This document shows, piece by piece, positions 55,119 to 64,000 of a stretch of 64,000 nt of DNA. Within the stretch, counting starts at the first letter, position 1. Each line of letters begins with the position of its first letter. Made by a program: the position numbers and the translations under genes. The stretch comes from Polycladospora coralii (lineage in GTDB: Bacteria > Bacillota > Bacilli > Thermoactinomycetales > Thermoactinomycetaceae), in the NCBI RefSeq assembly GCF_014773435.2, contig NZ_JACXAG020000003.1, positions 124,001 to 188,000 of the forward strand. Reading direction: 5' to 3'. A model generated the notes under the pieces. It ran no database searches and was not told where the DNA came from. It saw only the letters and a list, made by a program, of their open reading frames with translations.

Positions 55119-55825
55119 CTGTGATATACAGTGCAATTGCTGGTTTGGCAACTGTTTTAGGTGCAATCCTTACCCTATCTTTTCGCTTAACGGATCGTAT
55201 CGTCGCATTTGCTTTGGGCATGTCTGTGGGGGTCATGGTGTTTATTTCCTATTTAGATTTAATCCCAACCGCAATGATGAAAGGTGGATGGGCCCATCTT
55301 GTTGTGGGGATGGTTTTGGCTATTTTGTTTATGCTATTGCTCCATCATATTCCATTCAGTAAAGTAGGAAGTGGAGATCAAATTTCCGACTACACACGTC
55401 TAGGTGTTTTGTTAGTAATAGCAGTTGCCGTACATAATACACCTGAAGGGGCAGCGATTGGTATTGGATTTGATCTGGAGAATCACTTGGGACATACGTT
55501 AGCACTCGCAATGTTTATTCATAATATCCCCGAAGGGATTGGGCTCGCAGCACCACTTCGAGCAGCTGGTTTTATGCGCAGTCGCATTATCCTGTTAAGT
55601 TTAATATGTGGTGCGACATTGCCACTGGGGACATGGATAGGTATTCGTTTCCTTTCACAGTCATCAGATATCATTTCTGGCGGACTCATTTTTGCGGCCG
55701 TGGTTATGTTGTGGACAGCCATTTGTGAGATTAGCCCTAGTGCCTTTAGGCAGAGTCCATTGTATGCTTATTTAGGAATCGGAATGGGGTCGTTGTTTAT
55801 GTGTACCGTGCATATGCTACACTAG
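55112..55825 (+). CDS. ZIP-family metal transporter
   Basis: This 237-residue protein has eight hydrophobic segments and the ZIP metal sites HNTPEGAAIGIGFD and HNIPEGIGLAAPLR, matching ZupT-like carriers. It overlaps mntP by seven bases, so a divalent metal importer and a manganese exporter share one unit. Which metal it carries (Zn, Mn, Fe) is not determined. Confidence 0.93.
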   Translation: MVAVIYSAIAGLATVLGAILTLSFRLTDRIVAFALGMSVGVMVFISYLDLIPTAMMKGGWAHLVVGMVLAILFMLLLHHIPFSKVGSGDQISDYTRLGVLLVIAVAVHNTPEGAAIGIGFDLENHLGHTLALAMFIHNIPEGIGLAAPLRAAGFMRSRIILLSLICGATLPLGTWIGIRFLSQSSDIISGGLIFAAVVMLWTAICEISPSAFRQSPLYAYLGIGMGSLFMCTVHMLH

Positions 55826-55855
55826 TTAAGAGATGGGATAAGGAGGCGATTTCAG

Positions 55856-56521
55856 GTGCGCATACTATTTGTCTGTACCGGTAATACGTGTCGAAGTCCG
55901 ATAGCAGAAGCGTTATTAGAGCGAATGTCAAAAGTACGAGGCATAAACGTAGAGGGACGATCTGCGGGTATTTCGGCTATGGATGGTATGGCTGCTTCGC
56001 CAGAAGCACTGCATGTACTAGCTGAAAAAGAGATTAAGCATAATCATGCTTCTCGCAGAATAGATGAAGAACAGCTCCAATGGGCTGACCTGATTTTAAC
56101 GATGACACTCCATCATAAAAACTATATCATACATCAATTTCCTGAGCATGTAGAGAAGGTATATACACTAAAAGAGTATGCAGGTTTTCATACCGAACAA
56201 GAAGCCTTGTATAAAAAATTGGACAAGTTATATGTACAGCTTGAAGAGAAGCGACTTTCTTTTGAATCGCGCTATCCACAGCATAAGACAAAGAATTGGT
56301 CTGAGCAGCAAATGGAGCAAATCAAATACGAATGGTTTGAAGAACTGAAACCTTTATTGCAAGAAGAGGAAAAGTTGAAGCAGAAAATCGAACAACATGG
56401 CATACAACTAGACATTCAGGATCCTTTTGGAGGGTCAGTAGAAGTGTACCGTCAGAGTTTGATTGAAATCGAAGAAGCCATCCAACGTATACTTGATCAA
56501 TTGGAAGCAAAAGGCGAATAA
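55856..56521 (+). CDS. ywlE: Protein arginine phosphatase YwlE with coiled-coil insertion
   Basis: YwlE removes phosphate from phospho-arginine placed by McsB. The signature CTGNTCRSPIAEALLE has nucleophile Cys7, Thr11 (pArg selectivity) and Arg13; the general acid Asp is in DIQDPFGGSVEVYRQ. The protein is 221 residues; the usual length is about 150. The extra 75 residues (about 119-193; LDKLYVQLEEKRLSFESRYP to EEEKLKQKIEQHGIQL) sit between LKEYAG and DIQDPFGG. They are predicted helical and charged. GTG 55856 follows AAGGAGGCGATTTCAG. Confidence 0.93.
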   Translation: MRILFVCTGNTCRSPIAEALLERMSKVRGINVEGRSAGISAMDGMAASPEALHVLAEKEIKHNHASRRIDEEQLQWADLILTMTLHHKNYIIHQFPEHVEKVYTLKEYAGFHTEQEALYKKLDKLYVQLEEKRLSFESRYPQHKTKNWSEQQMEQIKYEWFEELKPLLQEEEKLKQKIEQHGIQLDIQDPFGGSVEVYRQSLIEIEEAIQRILDQLEAKGE

Positions 56522-56614
56522 CATAAATAAACAGTGATGTTGATGATCCAAAATACATGACGTATTGTATGGGGAAATCATCCGAATCAACGATTACATT
56601 TAGGAGGCAATAAT

Positions 56615-57067
56615 ATGCGCGTACTTTTAGGATCGGACCACGGTGGACTAAACTTGAAGGCTGAAATTAAAGAATTACTTACTGAAATGAGCATTCAATT
56701 TGAAGATGTTGGGTGTGATTGTAAAGAATCTGTCGATTATCCAGATTATGCGCTTCCAGTAGCTCAAAAAGTGGTAAGTGGGGAATTTGATCGCGGGATC
56801 TTAATTTGTGGTACAGGGCTTGGCATGTCGATCGCAGCGAATAAAGTGAAGGGTATCCGTTGTGCTGTTGTCAGCGATGAGTTCTCAGCTCGGATGAGTA
56901 GAGAGCATAATAATGCAAATATACTAGCTCTAGGAGAACGGGTAATTGGACCCGATCTTGCTAAATCAATTGTTCATACTTGGTTAAAGGCAGAATTCCA
57001 AGGAAGCCGCCACACCCGCAGAATACATAAGATTACTAAAATCGAAAGTGGCGAGCCCATTGATTGA
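56615..57067 (+). CDS. rpiB: Ribose 5-phosphate isomerase B
   Basis: RpiB interconverts ribose and ribulose 5-phosphate. The 150-residue protein has LGSDHGGLNLK, DYPDYALPVA, catalytic Cys in ICGTGLGMSIAANK and SREHNNANILALGER. ATG 56615 follows AGGAGGC. Overlaps the next gene. Order ywlE-rpiB-ywlG-glyA is as in Bacillus. Confidence 0.97.
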   Translation: MRVLLGSDHGGLNLKAEIKELLTEMSIQFEDVGCDCKESVDYPDYALPVAQKVVSGEFDRGILICGTGLGMSIAANKVKGIRCAVVSDEFSARMSREHNNANILALGERVIGPDLAKSIVHTWLKAEFQGSRHTRRIHKITKIESGEPID

Positions 57068-57608
57068 TTCTTCTACGATTCGAGTTGAAACGAAGCAAAT
57101 CATAGCAGATTTAATGAGCGAGATGCCTCTAAATGAGAGGCATCTGATCGTGTTTGGTGTAAGTACCAGCGAAGTAGCAGGCAAGCGAATTGGAACGAAT
57201 GGTAGTGAGCAGATCGCTAAATCCATATTTGATGTGATTCAAACCTTTCAGCTCCAATACGGTTTTCATATTGCAATCCAATGCTGTGAGCATCTAAACC
57301 GTGCACTTGTAGTAGAGCAGACAACGGCACAACGGTTTCATCTTCCAGAGGTATGGGTGGTTCCTGTCCCACACGCAGGTGGAGCCATGGCGTCCTATTC
57401 TTATGGGCACATGGAAAATCCCATCATTGTTGAAAAGATTTCTGCCGATGCAGGGATCGATATTGGTGATACTTTCATTGGGATGCACATGAAGCCTGTG
57501 ATCGTACCTGTTCGCTCTAAGCTTAAGGAAATTGGTCATGCACATGTAACGATGGCTAAAACAAGACCAAAGCTAATTGGCGGTGCTAGATCCTGTTATT
57601 CCCGATAA
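57060..57608 (+). CDS. ywlG: DUF436 / TIGR01440 family protein YwlG
   Basis: This protein of about 182 residues is of unknown function and conserved in Bacillota at this place. Motifs: VFGVSTSEVAGKRIGTNGS, FHIAIQCCEHLNRALVVE, VPHAGGAMASYSYG. The paired Cys-Cys-Glu and the HAGGA loop suggest an enzyme, but none is known. Start is unsure: GTG 57048 or TTG 57060, both inside the rpiB end and with weak sites. Confidence 0.9.
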   Translation: MIDSSTIRVETKQIIADLMSEMPLNERHLIVFGVSTSEVAGKRIGTNGSEQIAKSIFDVIQTFQLQYGFHIAIQCCEHLNRALVVEQTTAQRFHLPEVWVVPVPHAGGAMASYSYGHMENPIIVEKISADAGIDIGDTFIGMHMKPVIVPVRSKLKEIGHAHVTMAKTRPKLIGGARSCYSR

Positions 57609-57716
57609 CAAAAAAATTTCTGTCCTCATAAATTGGAATACTTTGTTATGATAGGAGAGATGGAATGAACTCATTTTTGCAACATAACCATGACTCTTGC
57701 GGTAGGGGGAAACAAA

Positions 57717-58964
57717 ATGGAAAAGATTCAGACACAGGATGCCCAAGTTTATCAAGCGATGCAAGCCGAACTACAGCGTCAGAGACATAACATTGAATTA
57801 ATCGCCTCCGAAAACTTTGTAAGTGAAGCCGTGATGGAAGCACAGGGAAGTATGCTAACGAACAAATATGCCGAAGGATATCCGCACAAACGGTATTACG
57901 GAGGCTGTGAACATGTCGATGTAGTAGAAGATTTAGCACGGGATCGTGCTAAAGAATTGTTTGGCGCAGATCATGTCAATGTTCAGCCACACTCCGGAGC
58001 CCAGGCAAATATGGCTGTCTATTTTTCTGTGCTTGAGCCGGGTGATACCGTACTCGGCATGAATTTAGCACATGGTGGTCATCTCACGCATGGGAGTCCG
58101 GTTAATTTTTCAGGAAAATTATATCGGTTTGTCTCTTATGGTGTAGATGAAAAAACGCATCGGATTGACTATGATCAAGTGCGTCAAATCGCAATTGAAC
58201 ATCAGCCTAGATTGTTGGTTGCCGGTGCAAGTGCCTATTCGCAAATCATTGATTTTGAGCGTATGAAAGAAATCGCAGATGAAGTGGGAGCCCTTTTCAT
58301 GGTTGATATGGCTCATATTGCTGGTTTGGTTGCAACGGGAGAGCATCCAAGTCCCATTCCATATGCTGATTTTGTAACGACGACCACACATAAAACCTTG
58401 CGAGGGCCTCGTGGTGGCATGATCTTATGCAAAGAAAAATACGCCAAGCAAATCGATAAATCCGTTTTCCCAGGTATTCAAGGGGGACCTCTTATGCATG
58501 TAATCGCAGCTAAAGCGGTCGCACTCGGTGAAGCATTAAGTGATGCCTTTAAAACATATACGAAAAATATAAAAGAAAATGCGAAAGTATTAGCAAAAGC
58601 TTTATCTGATGAAGACATTTCGTTAGTATCAGGTGGCACAGAAAACCATCTTGTTTTAATTGATGTGCGAAACTTAAACTTAACAGGTAAACAAGCCGAA
58701 CATTTATTAGATGAAGTCGGGGTAACGACCAATAAAAATGCCATCCCATTTGATCCTGAAAGTCCCTTTGTAACAAGTGGAATCCGTATTGGTACAGCTG
58801 CTGTTACGACCCGAGGAATGGGAATCGCAGAGATGAAAGAGATTGCGAGCATTATGAGTATGGTACTTAAAAACCCTGAAAATGAAGAAATGAAAGAAGA
58901 AGCACGATTACGTGTAAAAAATTTATCCGATAAATTTTCGCTCTACCCTACACTGACGAAATAA
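57717..58964 (+). CDS. glyA: Serine hydroxymethyltransferase
   Basis: GlyA makes glycine and 5,10-methylene-THF from serine with PLP. The 415-residue protein has [31 protein letters not shown], the PLP lysine in [15 protein letters not shown] and [10 protein letters not shown]. Start ATG 57717 follows TAGGGGG; the GTG-type start at 57690 is rejected. Normal length. Confidence 0.97.
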   Translation: MEKIQTQDAQVYQAMQAELQRQRHNIELIASENFVSEAVMEAQGSMLTNKYAEGYPHKRYYGGCEHVDVVEDLARDRAKELFGADHVNVQPHSGAQANMAVYFSVLEPGDTVLGMNLAHGGHLTHGSPVNFSGKLYRFVSYGVDEKTHRIDYDQVRQIAIEHQPRLLVAGASAYSQIIDFERMKEIADEVGALFMVDMAHIAGLVATGEHPSPIPYADFVTTTTHKTLRGPRGGMILCKEKYAKQIDKSVFPGIQGGPLMHVIAAKAVALGEALSDAFKTYTKNIKENAKVLAKALSDEDISLVSGGTENHLVLIDVRNLNLTGKQAEHLLDEVGVTTNKNAIPFDPESPFVTSGIRIGTAAVTTRGMGIAEMKEIASIMSMVLKNPENEEMKEEARLRVKNLSDKFSLYPTLTK

Positions 58965-58991
58965 ATAGGATAAAGATGGCAAAAATAGAGA

Positions 58992-59026
58992 TAGATCTAC
59001 GTTAGCTCGAAAGCGACGTAGATCTA
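58992..59026. other. Hairpin between glyA and upp
   Basis: TAGATCTACGT (58992-59002) and ACGTAGATCTA (59016-59026) are perfect 11-bp arms around 13 bases. No T-run follows (CGGCAAAAAGG), so it is not a standard terminator. The function is not known. Confidence 0.5.
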
Positions 59027-59159
59027 CGGCAAAAAGGACTTGCTGCGATGCTAGTTATTGTTATCTAAAAAAGGATCCATGAACTAAAAAACATGACGTT
59101 CTATATGGATAATTGACGGGTAGATTGAGCTAGCAGGAGCATTAAAAGGAGTGAAAAAG

Positions 59160-59789
59160 TTGAGTCAACTTTATGTATTTGATCATCCGCTCATTCAACA
59201 TAAACTTACTTACATACGTGATAAAAGAACAGGGACTAAGGAATTTAGAGAACTAGTTGATGAAGTTGCCACTTTGATGGCTTATGAAATTACACGGGAT
59301 ATGCCCGTACGAGAAGTTACTGTGGAGACACCAGTGGCAACAGCAAAAGCAAAGCTACTTGAAGGAAAAAAATTGGGACTAGTCCCCATTTTGCGTGCTG
59401 GTTTGGGCATGGTCGAGGGAATTCTTAAGTTGATACCAGCAGCTAAAGTAGGTCATATCGGCTTATATCGTGACCCCCATACTCTGGAAGCCATCGAATA
59501 TTATTGCAAAATGCCAAGCGATATTGGAGAGCGGGATTTAATTGTCATTGATCCCATGTTAGCGACAGGGGGTTCTGCTTCAGAAGCCATTACCATTTTA
59601 AAGCAAAAAGGCGCTAAAAGCATGAAGTTAATGTGTTTAATTGCGGCACCAGAAGGGGTAAAGCGTGTACAACAAGATCATCCTGATGTCGATATTTATG
59701 TAGCGGCAGTAGATGAAAAACTAGACGATCACAGCTACATCATCCCGGGATTAGGAGATGCTGGAGATCGCTTATTTGGTACAAAATAG
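59160..59789 (+). CDS. upp: Uracil phosphoribosyltransferase
   Basis: Upp salvages uracil to UMP with PRPP. The protein is 209 residues when started at TTG 59160, which is nine bases after AAAGGAG and matches the usual length; GTG 59151 would abut that site. Motifs: [31 protein letters not shown] loop [15 protein letters not shown] and the C-terminal [14 protein letters not shown] uracil site. Confidence 0.97.
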   Translation: MSQLYVFDHPLIQHKLTYIRDKRTGTKEFRELVDEVATLMAYEITRDMPVREVTVETPVATAKAKLLEGKKLGLVPILRAGLGMVEGILKLIPAAKVGHIGLYRDPHTLEAIEYYCKMPSDIGERDLIVIDPMLATGGSASEAITILKQKGAKSMKLMCLIAAPEGVKRVQQDHPDVDIYVAAVDEKLDDHSYIIPGLGDAGDRLFGTK

Positions 59790-59905
59790 AAAAATGAAAG
59801 CGGTATATATGAAGCTAATTACTCATAAATAATACCAACCGTACCTGAATGTGACAATCATAAATAATTGTGAACAAATTGTTCATAAACGGTTTTGAGA
59901 AAGCG

Positions 59906-59935
59906 TTGACAATTCCTTGCGTGCTTGGTTAGTAT
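59906..59935 (+). promoter_or_regulatory. Promoter of the atp operon
   Basis: A perfect TTGACA (59906-59911) and TAGTAT (59930-59935) are 18 bp apart. This is the only strong candidate between upp and the first atp gene. Confidence 0.65.
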
Positions 59936-60013
59936 TAGCATGGGAAAGTAATCTTTCTCTGAAAAAAAGAACCTCTCAAGGATGTATATCACCCGAACAG
60001 AGGGGGCCTACCT

Positions 60014-60232
60014 GTGAAAAATGAACAGGGTAAAATGTTGAAAGTGGTAGCAGTCGTAAGCTCATTAGGTTTGGAAGTGATTCTCTTCATTGTAGGAGGA
60101 ACTTGGATCGGAAAAAAATGCGATGCGATTTTTGATACAGAACCCTTTGGTTTATTATTGGGTTTACTCATCGGAATAGCACTCGGATTTGTGGGCGTGG
60201 CTTATACCATCAAGCTACTCTTGAAGGAATGA
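60014..60232 (+). CDS. atpZ: AtpZ/AtpI-family small membrane protein
   Basis: The 72-residue protein has two membrane helices (VVSSLGLEVILFIVGGTWIG and LLLGLLIGIALGFVGVAYTI) separated by a short acidic loop, as in AtpZ, an atp-operon Mg2+/Ca2+-linked assembly factor. GTG 60014 follows AGAGGGGGCCTACCT. Starts the atp operon. Confidence 0.85.
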   Translation: MKNEQGKMLKVVAVVSSLGLEVILFIVGGTWIGKKCDAIFDTEPFGLLLGLLIGIALGFVGVAYTIKLLLKE

Positions 60233-60242
60233 ATTCCCCATT

Positions 60243-60647
60243 ATGAAAACACCTAAACCTTTGCTACAAACCGTTATTTTACTCACTTCAGTCCTTATCA
60301 TGTTCTTTATGTTCATGTGGTTTTTTACCCCGTATGCTAGATTTTTTGCAGGTTTAATTGTGGGTATGTTTGTCAGTATCTACAACATCAGTTTAATGGG
60401 AAGAAGGTTACAACTGATCGAAGAAGCCATTTCTCAAAATGATGGTCGGCGTACGCCTGGCACTGGCTTTTTCAATCGCTTGCTCATGGTAACATTTGCA
60501 ATCATAATAGCTTATAAGTTTCCGGCGCACTTGGACGCTATCGGTGTGATTATCGGTTTGCCAGTTAGCTATATCATTGCAATTTTTGTAGAGTTACACC
60601 GTATAAAAAAATTTCGCGAAGGGGGTGAAAACGAAGAATGGAGTTAA
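60243..60647 (+). CDS. atpI: ATP synthase subunit I
   Basis: AtpI helps assemble the c-ring. The 134-residue protein has four hydrophobic segments (TVILLTSVLIMFFMFMWFF, FAGLIVGMFVSIYNI and others). It overlaps atpB by 10 bases. It has the small acidic end (REGGENEEWS). Confidence 0.9.
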   Translation: MKTPKPLLQTVILLTSVLIMFFMFMWFFTPYARFFAGLIVGMFVSIYNISLMGRRLQLIEEAISQNDGRRTPGTGFFNRLLMVTFAIIIAYKFPAHLDAIGVIIGLPVSYIIAIFVELHRIKKFREGGENEEWS

Positions 60648-61372
60648 CACCAAAAGTAGAATTTTTAGGTGCTACCTTTGACCTATCTGTCATTATCGGT
60701 TCACTCTTAACCGCAGTTATTGTTTTTGTTATCTCGATTTTGGCAACGCGAGGAAGAAAAATGGTACCGACAGGGTTACAAAATATTGTCGAGATGATCA
60801 TTGATTTCTCACGATCCATTACACGGATGAGCTTTAGCCATAAAGATGCAGAGAAGTACTTAGCATTTACCTTTACACTTTTCTTATTTATCTTCGTGGC
60901 AAACCAAATGGGTGTGATCATGATGGTTTCGGCAGAGGCGACTGCTCCGATTCCAGAACTAGGGATTACAGCAGAATTATGGGCAAAAGAACAGAGTGTG
61001 GCATGGTTGAAGTCACCTACTGCTGACCTGAGTGTAGCCTTTACAATGGCAATCGCAATCGCACTGTTTGCCAATTTCATGGGGATACGTAAAAGCTTTA
61101 AGAACTACGTCAAGCACTTTATTAATCCGCTTGGTCCCATCCACGTGATTGAAGAGTTCTCAAAACCTGTCACACATGCGATGCGTTTGTGGGCGAATAT
61201 CTTTGCAGGTGAGGTATTAATTCTCATCATGCTAGAAGCGCCCAAGTACATTTCAGGTGTACCATTACTAGTTTGGATTGGTTTCTCAGTATTTGTAGGA
61301 GCGATTCAAGCCTATATTTTCACCGTGTTAGCGAATGTGTTTATTGCACAAAAAGTAAATTCAGATCACTAA
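60638..61372 (+). CDS. atpB: ATP synthase F0 subunit a
   Basis: Subunit a forms the proton half-channels. The 244-residue protein has five or six helices; the essential Arg is in HAMRLWANIFAGEVLI and IQAYIFTVLANVFIA follows. Its reading frame begins inside atpI. Confidence 0.97.
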   Translation: MELTPKVEFLGATFDLSVIIGSLLTAVIVFVISILATRGRKMVPTGLQNIVEMIIDFSRSITRMSFSHKDAEKYLAFTFTLFLFIFVANQMGVIMMVSAEATAPIPELGITAELWAKEQSVAWLKSPTADLSVAFTMAIAIALFANFMGIRKSFKNYVKHFINPLGPIHVIEEFSKPVTHAMRLWANIFAGEVLILIMLEAPKYISGVPLLVWIGFSVFVGAIQAYIFTVLANVFIAQKVNSDH

Positions 61373-61405
61373 AATTTATGTATACAAAATTAGGAGGAAT
61401 AAAAA

Positions 61406-61630
61406 ATGGATTTAAACATTCTATCTGCAGCGATCATGATCGCATTTGCATCTTTTGGAGCAGCTATCGGGAACAGTAACCTTTTTGCGAAGTATATGGA
61501 AGGTATCGCACGTCAACCAGAAGCACAAGGTAAGTTATTTGGTCAAGCTATGATCTTATTCGGATTGATTGAGGCGCTACCAATTATCGGTATTGCAATG
61601 GGAATCCTTTTATTGTTCAACGTGATTTAA
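61406..61630 (+). CDS. atpE: ATP synthase F0 subunit c
   Basis: The 74-residue hairpin protein forms the rotor ring. The proton-binding carboxylate is Glu56 in LFGLIEALPII; the polar loop is ARQPE. Na+-type ligands are not evident, so H+ coupling is likely. AGGAGGAATA precedes ATG 61406. Confidence 0.97.
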   Translation: MDLNILSAAIMIAFASFGAAIGNSNLFAKYMEGIARQPEAQGKLFGQAMILFGLIEALPIIGIAMGILLLFNVI

Positions 61631-61656
61631 TAAGCAAGCGAAGTCTTGTACAGAGT

Positions 61657-61683
61657 AGCGGGGGAAGCACTCTCCCGCTTTAA
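61657..61683 (+). other. Hairpin between atpE and atpF
   Basis: GCGGGGGA (61658-61665) and TCTCCCGC (61671-61678) form an eight-bp stem with one G-T pair, then TTTAAAT. The short T-run would make it a weak terminator or processing site. It lies where c-subunit excess over the other subunits needs to be set. Confidence 0.6.
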
Positions 61684-61712
61684 ATATGAATGCTTGAAAG
61701 GAGTGTCCCGAC

Positions 61713-62201
61713 ATGCTTGAGTTTCACTTTGGAACCATGATCACGCAACTTCTGATTTTTATTATCTTGTTGTTACTTGTATCGAAGTTTGCGATGAAAC
61801 CAATGCTAGAAACAATGAAAAAGCGTCAAGATCATATTGATCACCAAATTCAAAGTGCTGAGAAAAGTAACGAAGAAGCATCACAGCTCATTGAACAACA
61901 AAAAGCATTGCTGACGCAAGCACGCCAAGAAGCAAAAGACATTTTAGAACGTGCGAAAGCACAAAAAGATCGTGAAGCAACTGAGATTATTCATGCGGCT
62001 GAAGAACGTGCGAACCGTCTGATCAATGAAGCGACTTCCCAAATCGAACGTGAGAAAGAGAAGGCGATTGCTGACTTGCGTAACGAGGTAGGAGAAATTG
62101 CTGTTACACTCACCTCTAAGATTTTACAAGAAAAACTAGATAGTCAATCACAGACGAAGTTTGTGAATCAATATCTAGAGCAAGTAGGCAGACTACAATG
62201 A
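61713..62201 (+). CDS. atpF: ATP synthase F0 subunit b
   Basis: The 162-residue protein has one N-terminal helix (MITQLLIFIILLLLVSKFAM) and a long charged coiled coil (residues 30-130), the peripheral stalk. AAAGGAGTGTCCCGAC precedes ATG 61713. Overlaps atpH by four bases. Confidence 0.96.
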   Translation: MLEFHFGTMITQLLIFIILLLLVSKFAMKPMLETMKKRQDHIDHQIQSAEKSNEEASQLIEQQKALLTQARQEAKDILERAKAQKDREATEIIHAAEERANRLINEATSQIEREKEKAIADLRNEVGEIAVTLTSKILQEKLDSQSQTKFVNQYLEQVGRLQ

Positions 62202-62740
62202 ATATCTCTGTAGCGAGACGGTATGCGAAAGCGTTGTTCGAAGTCGCCTTGGAAAAAGAACAATTGACCGAAATCGAAAACGATCTCACAGTAGCTAATG
62301 ATATATTATCTTCTACATCTGAACTTACCGCATGGTTAAATCATCCAGCTGTTGAACAAGATGTCAAAAAAGATTTGTTTGCTAAAAGCTTTGAAAGCAG
62401 CAATCCTTATGTGTTTAATCTCCTTTTACTTCTTGTAGAAAGAGGAAGAGAAGACACTTTAAATCTTATTCTAACGGAGTACAAAGCATTAGCGAATCAC
62501 CAGCGTGGAGTAGCTGAAGCAGTTGTAACTTCAGCATTCCCACTAAGTGAAGACGATAAGAAGCAGATTGTGAACACGTTTGAACCAAAAATCGGAAAGA
62601 CATTATCCATTAAAGAAGTCGTAAATTCAGACCTTTTAGGTGGAATCATCGTACAAATTGGAGACCGTCTTTATGATGGAAGTTTAAAATCGAAACTAAC
62701 GCGTTTTCAAAAGGATTTACAAGGAAAACAAGTCGGATAG
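62198..62740 (+). CDS. atpH: ATP synthase F1 subunit delta
   Basis: The 180-residue protein connects the stalk to F1. Motifs: ISVARRYAKALFEVALEKEQL at the start and the C-terminal NSDLLGGIIVQIGDRLYDGSLKSKL. Overlaps atpF by four bases. Confidence 0.96.
   Translation: MNISVARRYAKALFEVALEKEQLTEIENDLTVANDILSSTSELTAWLNHPAVEQDVKKDLFAKSFESSNPYVFNLLLLLVERGREDTLNLILTEYKALANHQRGVAEAVVTSAFPLSEDDKKQIVNTFEPKIGKTLSIKEVVNSDLLGGIIVQIGDRLYDGSLKSKLTRFQKDLQGKQVG

Positions 62741-64000
<1,260 letters not shown>

Noticed and set aside
60574..61080. 168-residue minus-strand frame opposite atpI/atpB
   Set aside because: It is antisense to two well supported ATP synthase genes and has no recognisable domain.
61406..61630. 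Na+-coupled ATP synthase c subunit
   Set aside because: Glu56 is present, but the other polar ligands of Na+-type rings are not visible, so H+ coupling is the simpler reading.

Overview
This window looks like a chromosomal segment of an endospore-forming, low-GC Gram-positive bacterium (Bacillales, possibly Thermoactinomycetaceae; the family is my inference). The sporulation genes spo0F and spoIIR are present. The right-hand 26 kb follows the Bacillus subtilis order almost gene for gene: spo0F-fbaA-tal-murA-glpX-rho-rpmE-tdk-prfA-prmC-spoIIR-ywlB/C-mntP-ywlE-rpiB-ywlG-glyA-upp-atp. In B. subtilis rpoE, pyrG and spo0F are nearly adjacent. Here two accessory blocks have opened that string: about 11 kb between rpoE and pyrG, and about 20 kb between pyrG and spo0F. 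No rRNA, tRNA, CRISPR array or intact insertion sequence was seen.

Region 1 (1-4.7 kb): the end of a probable MeaB-type GTPase, a TetR regulator, the fused isobutyryl-CoA mutase icmF, and rpoE. Region 2 (4.9-10.4 kb): a TetR gene with a clear promoter and operator, a tiny lipoprotein, a serine beta-lactamase-like hydrolase, and a minus-strand tetR-ABC-permease-permease operon with a promoter and operator. Region 3 (10.58-16 kb): a TPP riboswitch with an intrinsic terminator, followed by tenI-thiO-thiS-thiG-thiF-thiD-thiE (thiazole synthesis, HMP-P phosphorylation and coupling; thiC is absent here). The pyrG promoter overlaps the thiE stop codon. It starts at GGGCTC and leads into a terminator, the layout of the CTP-sensed reiterative-transcription attenuator known from B. 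subtilis pyrG.

Region 4 (17.8-34 kb) is the most notable: a class II, two-component lanthipeptide locus. It has two tandem beta-type precursors with identical cores, one alpha-type precursor carrying the CTxTxEC lipid II-binding motif, and a decayed extra precursor. A divergent fourth precursor has one Cys. Two LanM synthetases, a C39-peptidase transporter LanT, a LicP/CylA-like protease LanP, and two ABC export or immunity modules complete it. The leaders suggest LanT cuts after Gly-Ala and LanP then removes a hexapeptide (GDTNPE in the beta peptides, possibly GDVDPN in the alpha peptide). No LanR/LanK pair is visible. The nearest regulator is a minus-strand XRE-TPR protein, and a previously uncalled 38-residue secreted peptide lies 2 kb away. 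Together they suggest, but do not prove, a peptide-pheromone circuit.

Region 5 (35-40 kb): remnants of a repeated element, an unknown gene with a methyltransferase, a GNAT gene, spo0F with a SigH-like promoter, and orphan lysine-fermentation genes kal and kce. Region 6 (40-64 kb) is the conserved core. Its oddities are a MurA homologue whose catalytic positions are replaced, a hairpin that buries the spoIIR ribosome-binding site, a coiled-coil insertion in the arginine phosphatase YwlE, and a hairpin after atpE. The window ends inside atpA.
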